A stretch of DNA of 30,285 bases from a virus, in the IMG/VR virus record IMGVR_UViG_3300023179_000363, positions 1-30,285 of that record; one strand, 5' to 3'. Both the position numbers and the translations under genes were made by a program. Below, piece after piece: positions 28,360-30,285 of this stretch (position 1 is its first letter; each line of letters begins with the position of its first letter). The notes below the pieces were generated by a model that ran no database searches, had not been told where the DNA came from, and saw only the letters and a list, made by a program, of their open reading frames with translations.

Positions 28360-28599
28360 ATGGCTAAGAACAACAAACCCGCAGAGGTTTACGCAAAACC
28401 TCACACAATGGAAGGTAAAACCGTTTCTGCCGGGGACGCCGAAGTTCATGGTGAGTATAATCCCGACCAGCTTAGCATCTCTGTTGGTAATATTTCGGCA
28501 AAAGCCAGCAACTCTCAAACAAACAAAAACGGCGAAACACAAATCCGTGGTTGCGGTGCTGCTACTAAGGGCACCAAGGCTCGTGGCCCGATGGCGTAA
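28360..28599 (+). CDS. Small phage protein with GAATKGTKARGPMA end, 79 aa
   Basis: It begins MAKNNKPAEVYAKPH and ends RGCGAATKGTKARGPMA, a conserved C-terminal block seen in small phage proteins of the same neighbourhood. It starts 1 base after the previous stop and stops 2 bases before the next ATG. Function unknown. Confidence 0.65.
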   Translation: MAKNNKPAEVYAKPHTMEGKTVSAGDAEVHGEYNPDQLSISVGNISAKASNSQTNKNGETQIRGCGAATKGTKARGPMA

Positions 28600-28601
28600 A
28601 C

Positions 28602-29234
28602 ATGAACTATACGCAACTTGTAACTATTATTCAGGATTACACTGAAAACTCCTTTGCTTCAACGGATATCAATACGTTTATCCAGCAAGCAGAAGAGCGT
28701 ATCTATAATTCTGTTCAGTTACCTGCGCTACGTAAAAACGTTACTGGCACAACTACGGCTGGTAATCAATATCTCGGTGTTCCTTCTGATTGGTTAGCTA
28801 CGTTCTCTATGGCGGTTATTGACCCCACAAACGGAAATTTTCAATATTTGCTAAACAAAGACGTAAACTTTATTCGGGAAGCGTATCCGTCCCCCACGGT
28901 TACCAACATTCCAGAATATTATGCTGTATTTGATAACAGCTCATTTATTCTAGGGCCTACACCTAATTTAGCATATACAATAGAGCTGCATTACTTCTAT
29001 TACCCTGAATCCATTGTCACTGCAGGTACGACTTGGCTAGGGAATAATTTTGAAACCGCGCTACTTTATGGTTCTTTGCTTGAAGCGTATACGTACATGA
29101 AGGGCGAACAAGACGTTATGGGCGTGTACAAACAAAGATATGATGAAGCTATGCAGTTACTCAAACAGCTTGGTGATGGTAAAGATAGGCGCGATGCTTA
29201 TCGTTCCGGCCAAGTCCGTTATCCAGTCCAATAA
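28602..29234 (+). CDS. Tail/neck adaptor-type protein, 210 aa
   Basis: MNYTQLVTIIQDYTENSFAS and INTFIQQAEERIYNSVQLPA form the typical N-terminal helices, followed by beta segments (LGVPSDWLATFSMAVIDPTN; YTIELHYFYYPESIV) and the helix ETALLYGSLLEAYTYMKGEQ. This is a widespread phage structural protein, often placed near the tail, with a ring-like gp4/gp11 type role. Together with the 240-aa gene it probably forms the neck or tail tube. Position before tail proteins supports the call. Confidence 0.78.
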   Translation: MNYTQLVTIIQDYTENSFASTDINTFIQQAEERIYNSVQLPALRKNVTGTTTAGNQYLGVPSDWLATFSMAVIDPTNGNFQYLLNKDVNFIREAYPSPTVTNIPEYYAVFDNSSFILGPTPNLAYTIELHYFYYPESIVTAGTTWLGNNFETALLYGSLLEAYTYMKGEQDVMGVYKQRYDEAMQLLKQLGDGKDRRDAYRSGQVRYPVQ

Positions 29235-29243
29235 GGAATAAAA

Positions 29244-29531
29244 ATGAGCTTTGGTGTTGATGTTCCCGTGCTTCTTGGTGGCGTTACAGTTCACACTACA
29301 AACAACCGTGGGCTTACGCCGGAAGAGCTCGCAGAAATGGCTCTAGACAAGATTATTTATGTTGGTAATCAAAGTCATCCGGCAGTTAGGGAGCAAGCGA
29401 ATGCGTTTAGAAACAACATTCGCCATATTTTAGTTTCTTATATGAATCAAGCTATTGTGTGCCATAACACAACTGTTGCAAAACGTCTCACGGATGCAGG
29501 CTATCCTGAGCTAACCCACCTATTAGATTAA
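29244..29531 (+). CDS. Phage protein of unknown role, 95 aa
   Basis: The start follows AAGGA at a usual distance. It reads MSFGVDVPVLLGGVTVHTTN, then LTPEELAEMALDKIIYVGNQ, then helices (VREQANAFRNNIRHILVSYM). A small protein of this kind recurs in late phage gene clusters. It lies between an adaptor and a tail-type protein. No function is assigned. Confidence 0.65.
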   Translation: MSFGVDVPVLLGGVTVHTTNNRGLTPEELAEMALDKIIYVGNQSHPAVREQANAFRNNIRHILVSYMNQAIVCHNTTVAKRLTDAGYPELTHLLD

Positions 29532-29540
29532 GGAAATATC

Positions 29541-29969
29541 ATGGCTATTACTCAAGCAATGTGCACGTCGTTCAAGGTTGAACTCATGACGGCAACGCAC
29601 AACTTCACCGCCTCTACCGGCGATACTTTCAAGATTGCGCTGTACACCTCGTCGGCCACTCTTGATGCCACTACTACTGCATACACCATTTCTAACGAAG
29701 TAACCGGAACTGGTTATACGGCAGGGGGCAACACGTTAAGCAGCGTGACTCCGACTTCTTCGGGCACTACTGCGTTTACTAGCTTTGCTAATACGACTTG
29801 GAGTACCGCCACCATTACGGCTCGCGGCGCTTTGATTTACAACAGCAGCAAGTCAAACAAGTCGGTGTGCGCGCTGGACTTTGGTTCGGATAAGACTTCT
29901 ACCGCCGGTAACTTCACAATTATTTTCCCGACGGCTGACGCTAGCAACGCAATTATCCGTATTGCTTAA
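29541..29969 (+). CDS. Tail/virion structural protein, 142 aa
   Basis: MAITQAMCTSFKVELMTATH and TGDTFKIALYTSSATLDATT are typical of a small phage structural protein type annotated in many genomes near the tail genes. The sequence is beta-rich and Thr/Ser/Ala-rich (GGNTLSSVTPTSSGTTAFTS) with biased codon choice. A tail tip or fibre-associated protein is likely. Confidence 0.72.
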   Translation: MAITQAMCTSFKVELMTATHNFTASTGDTFKIALYTSSATLDATTTAYTISNEVTGTGYTAGGNTLSSVTPTSSGTTAFTSFANTTWSTATITARGALIYNSSKSNKSVCALDFGSDKTSTAGNFTIIFPTADASNAIIRIA

Positions 29970-29978
29970 GGTGTATAA

Positions 29979-30285
29979 ATGGCCCTTGTCATTGCCGACC
30001 GCGTAAAAGAAACAACCACCACTACTGGTACGGGTACAGTTACCCTTGCTGGTGCCGCCACTGGTTTTCAATCTTTTGCTGTGGTTGGCAACGGCAACCA
30101 GACTTACTACACTATTGCCGGTCAGGGAACTTCTGAATGGGAAGTGGGCATTGGCACATACACTTCTTCTGGCACTACGCTTTCGCGTACTACAGTTCTT
30201 GCGTCATCTAACGCTGGGTCTTTAGTTAATTTTAGTGCGGGCACTAAGGACGTATTTGTTACATATCCTGCGGGTAAAGCAACTT
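29979..30285 (+). CDS. Tail-fibre-type protein, N-terminal part
   Basis: The frame opens at ATG 29979 (MALVIADRVKETTTTTGTG) and runs off the window after 102 codons. The visible part has TYYTIAGQGTSEWEVGIGTY and GTLS-type beta repeats, ending DVFVTYPAGKAT. This N-terminal module is widely found at the head of phage tail fibres and related surface proteins. The receptor-binding part lies outside the window. Confidence 0.8.
   Translation, partial: MALVIADRVKETTTTTGTGTVTLAGAATGFQSFAVVGNGNQTYYTIAGQGTSEWEVGIGTYTSSGTTLSRTTVLASSNAGSLVNFSAGTKDVFVTYPAGKAT

Overview
The window reads as part of a tailed double-stranded DNA phage genome (Caudoviricetes), probably a metagenomic or environmental phage of a Gram-negative bacterium. 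The right two thirds carry a packaging and head-assembly order on the + strand: HNH nuclease, small and large terminase, portal, co-chaperonin-like protein, scaffold, decoration and major capsid proteins, endonuclease VII, connector/adaptor proteins, and the start of a tail-fibre-type protein. The left third is a block of short, tightly overlapping genes on the - strand, typical of early phage genes. Nothing in the window fixes the host. The sigma70-like promoters (TTGACA/TATAAT type) and GGAG ribosome binding sites point to a proteobacterium or similar. No integrase, repressor or lysin is visible, so lifestyle is undecided.

Left region (1-11112, all - strand): tRNA-Leu(UAA), a MazG-like pyrophosphohydrolase, a protein made of an NrdR-type zinc ribbon, a VRR-NUC nuclease, a terminator preceded by a folded RNA-like segment (2058-2200), then a module of a coiled-coil protein, a ribbon-helix-helix-like protein, a HExxH + VWA protein and a MoxR-type AAA+ ATPase. 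A conserved-looking 434-aa protein and a run of very small proteins follow, two of them single-pass membrane proteins. A strong leftward promoter at 9851-9879 drives this run.

Control regions: 9880-10488 holds no convincing gene. It is packed with TGTTCC/GGAACA hexamers, a 23-bp perfect inverted repeat, a 24-bp direct repeat and an AT-rich stretch, so it looks like a replication origin or a dense operator array. 11113-11475 is the switch between - and + transcription. It holds a palindromic element, a Fur-box-like sequence, a four-run G-quadruplex motif (- strand), and the main rightward promoter, whose -10 box lies only 8 bases before the first start codon.

The most notable signal is a 32-bp palindromic element (TCGACAyyrrTGTCGA core, GGAACA/TGTTCC outer arms) found seven times between 2021 and 11243 and not seen in the late region. 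It occurs between genes, across one ribosome binding site and inside coding sequence in different reading frames. The same TGTTCC hexamer makes up the iteron-like region, which suggests that one phage DNA-binding protein acts on both.

Right region (11476-30285, + strand): packaging and head genes run to a terminator after the major capsid gene. A 50-aa gene with its own promoter and terminator follows, then a single - strand nuclease gene, then a new promoter (21623-21651) for the second late block. That block contains many small basic glycine/lysine-rich proteins, a 661-aa low-complexity protein with an Ala/Lys/Gln-rich TolA-like rod, two connector-type proteins and tail/structural proteins. 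Several proteins of different types share a GGKV-like patch near the C-terminus.
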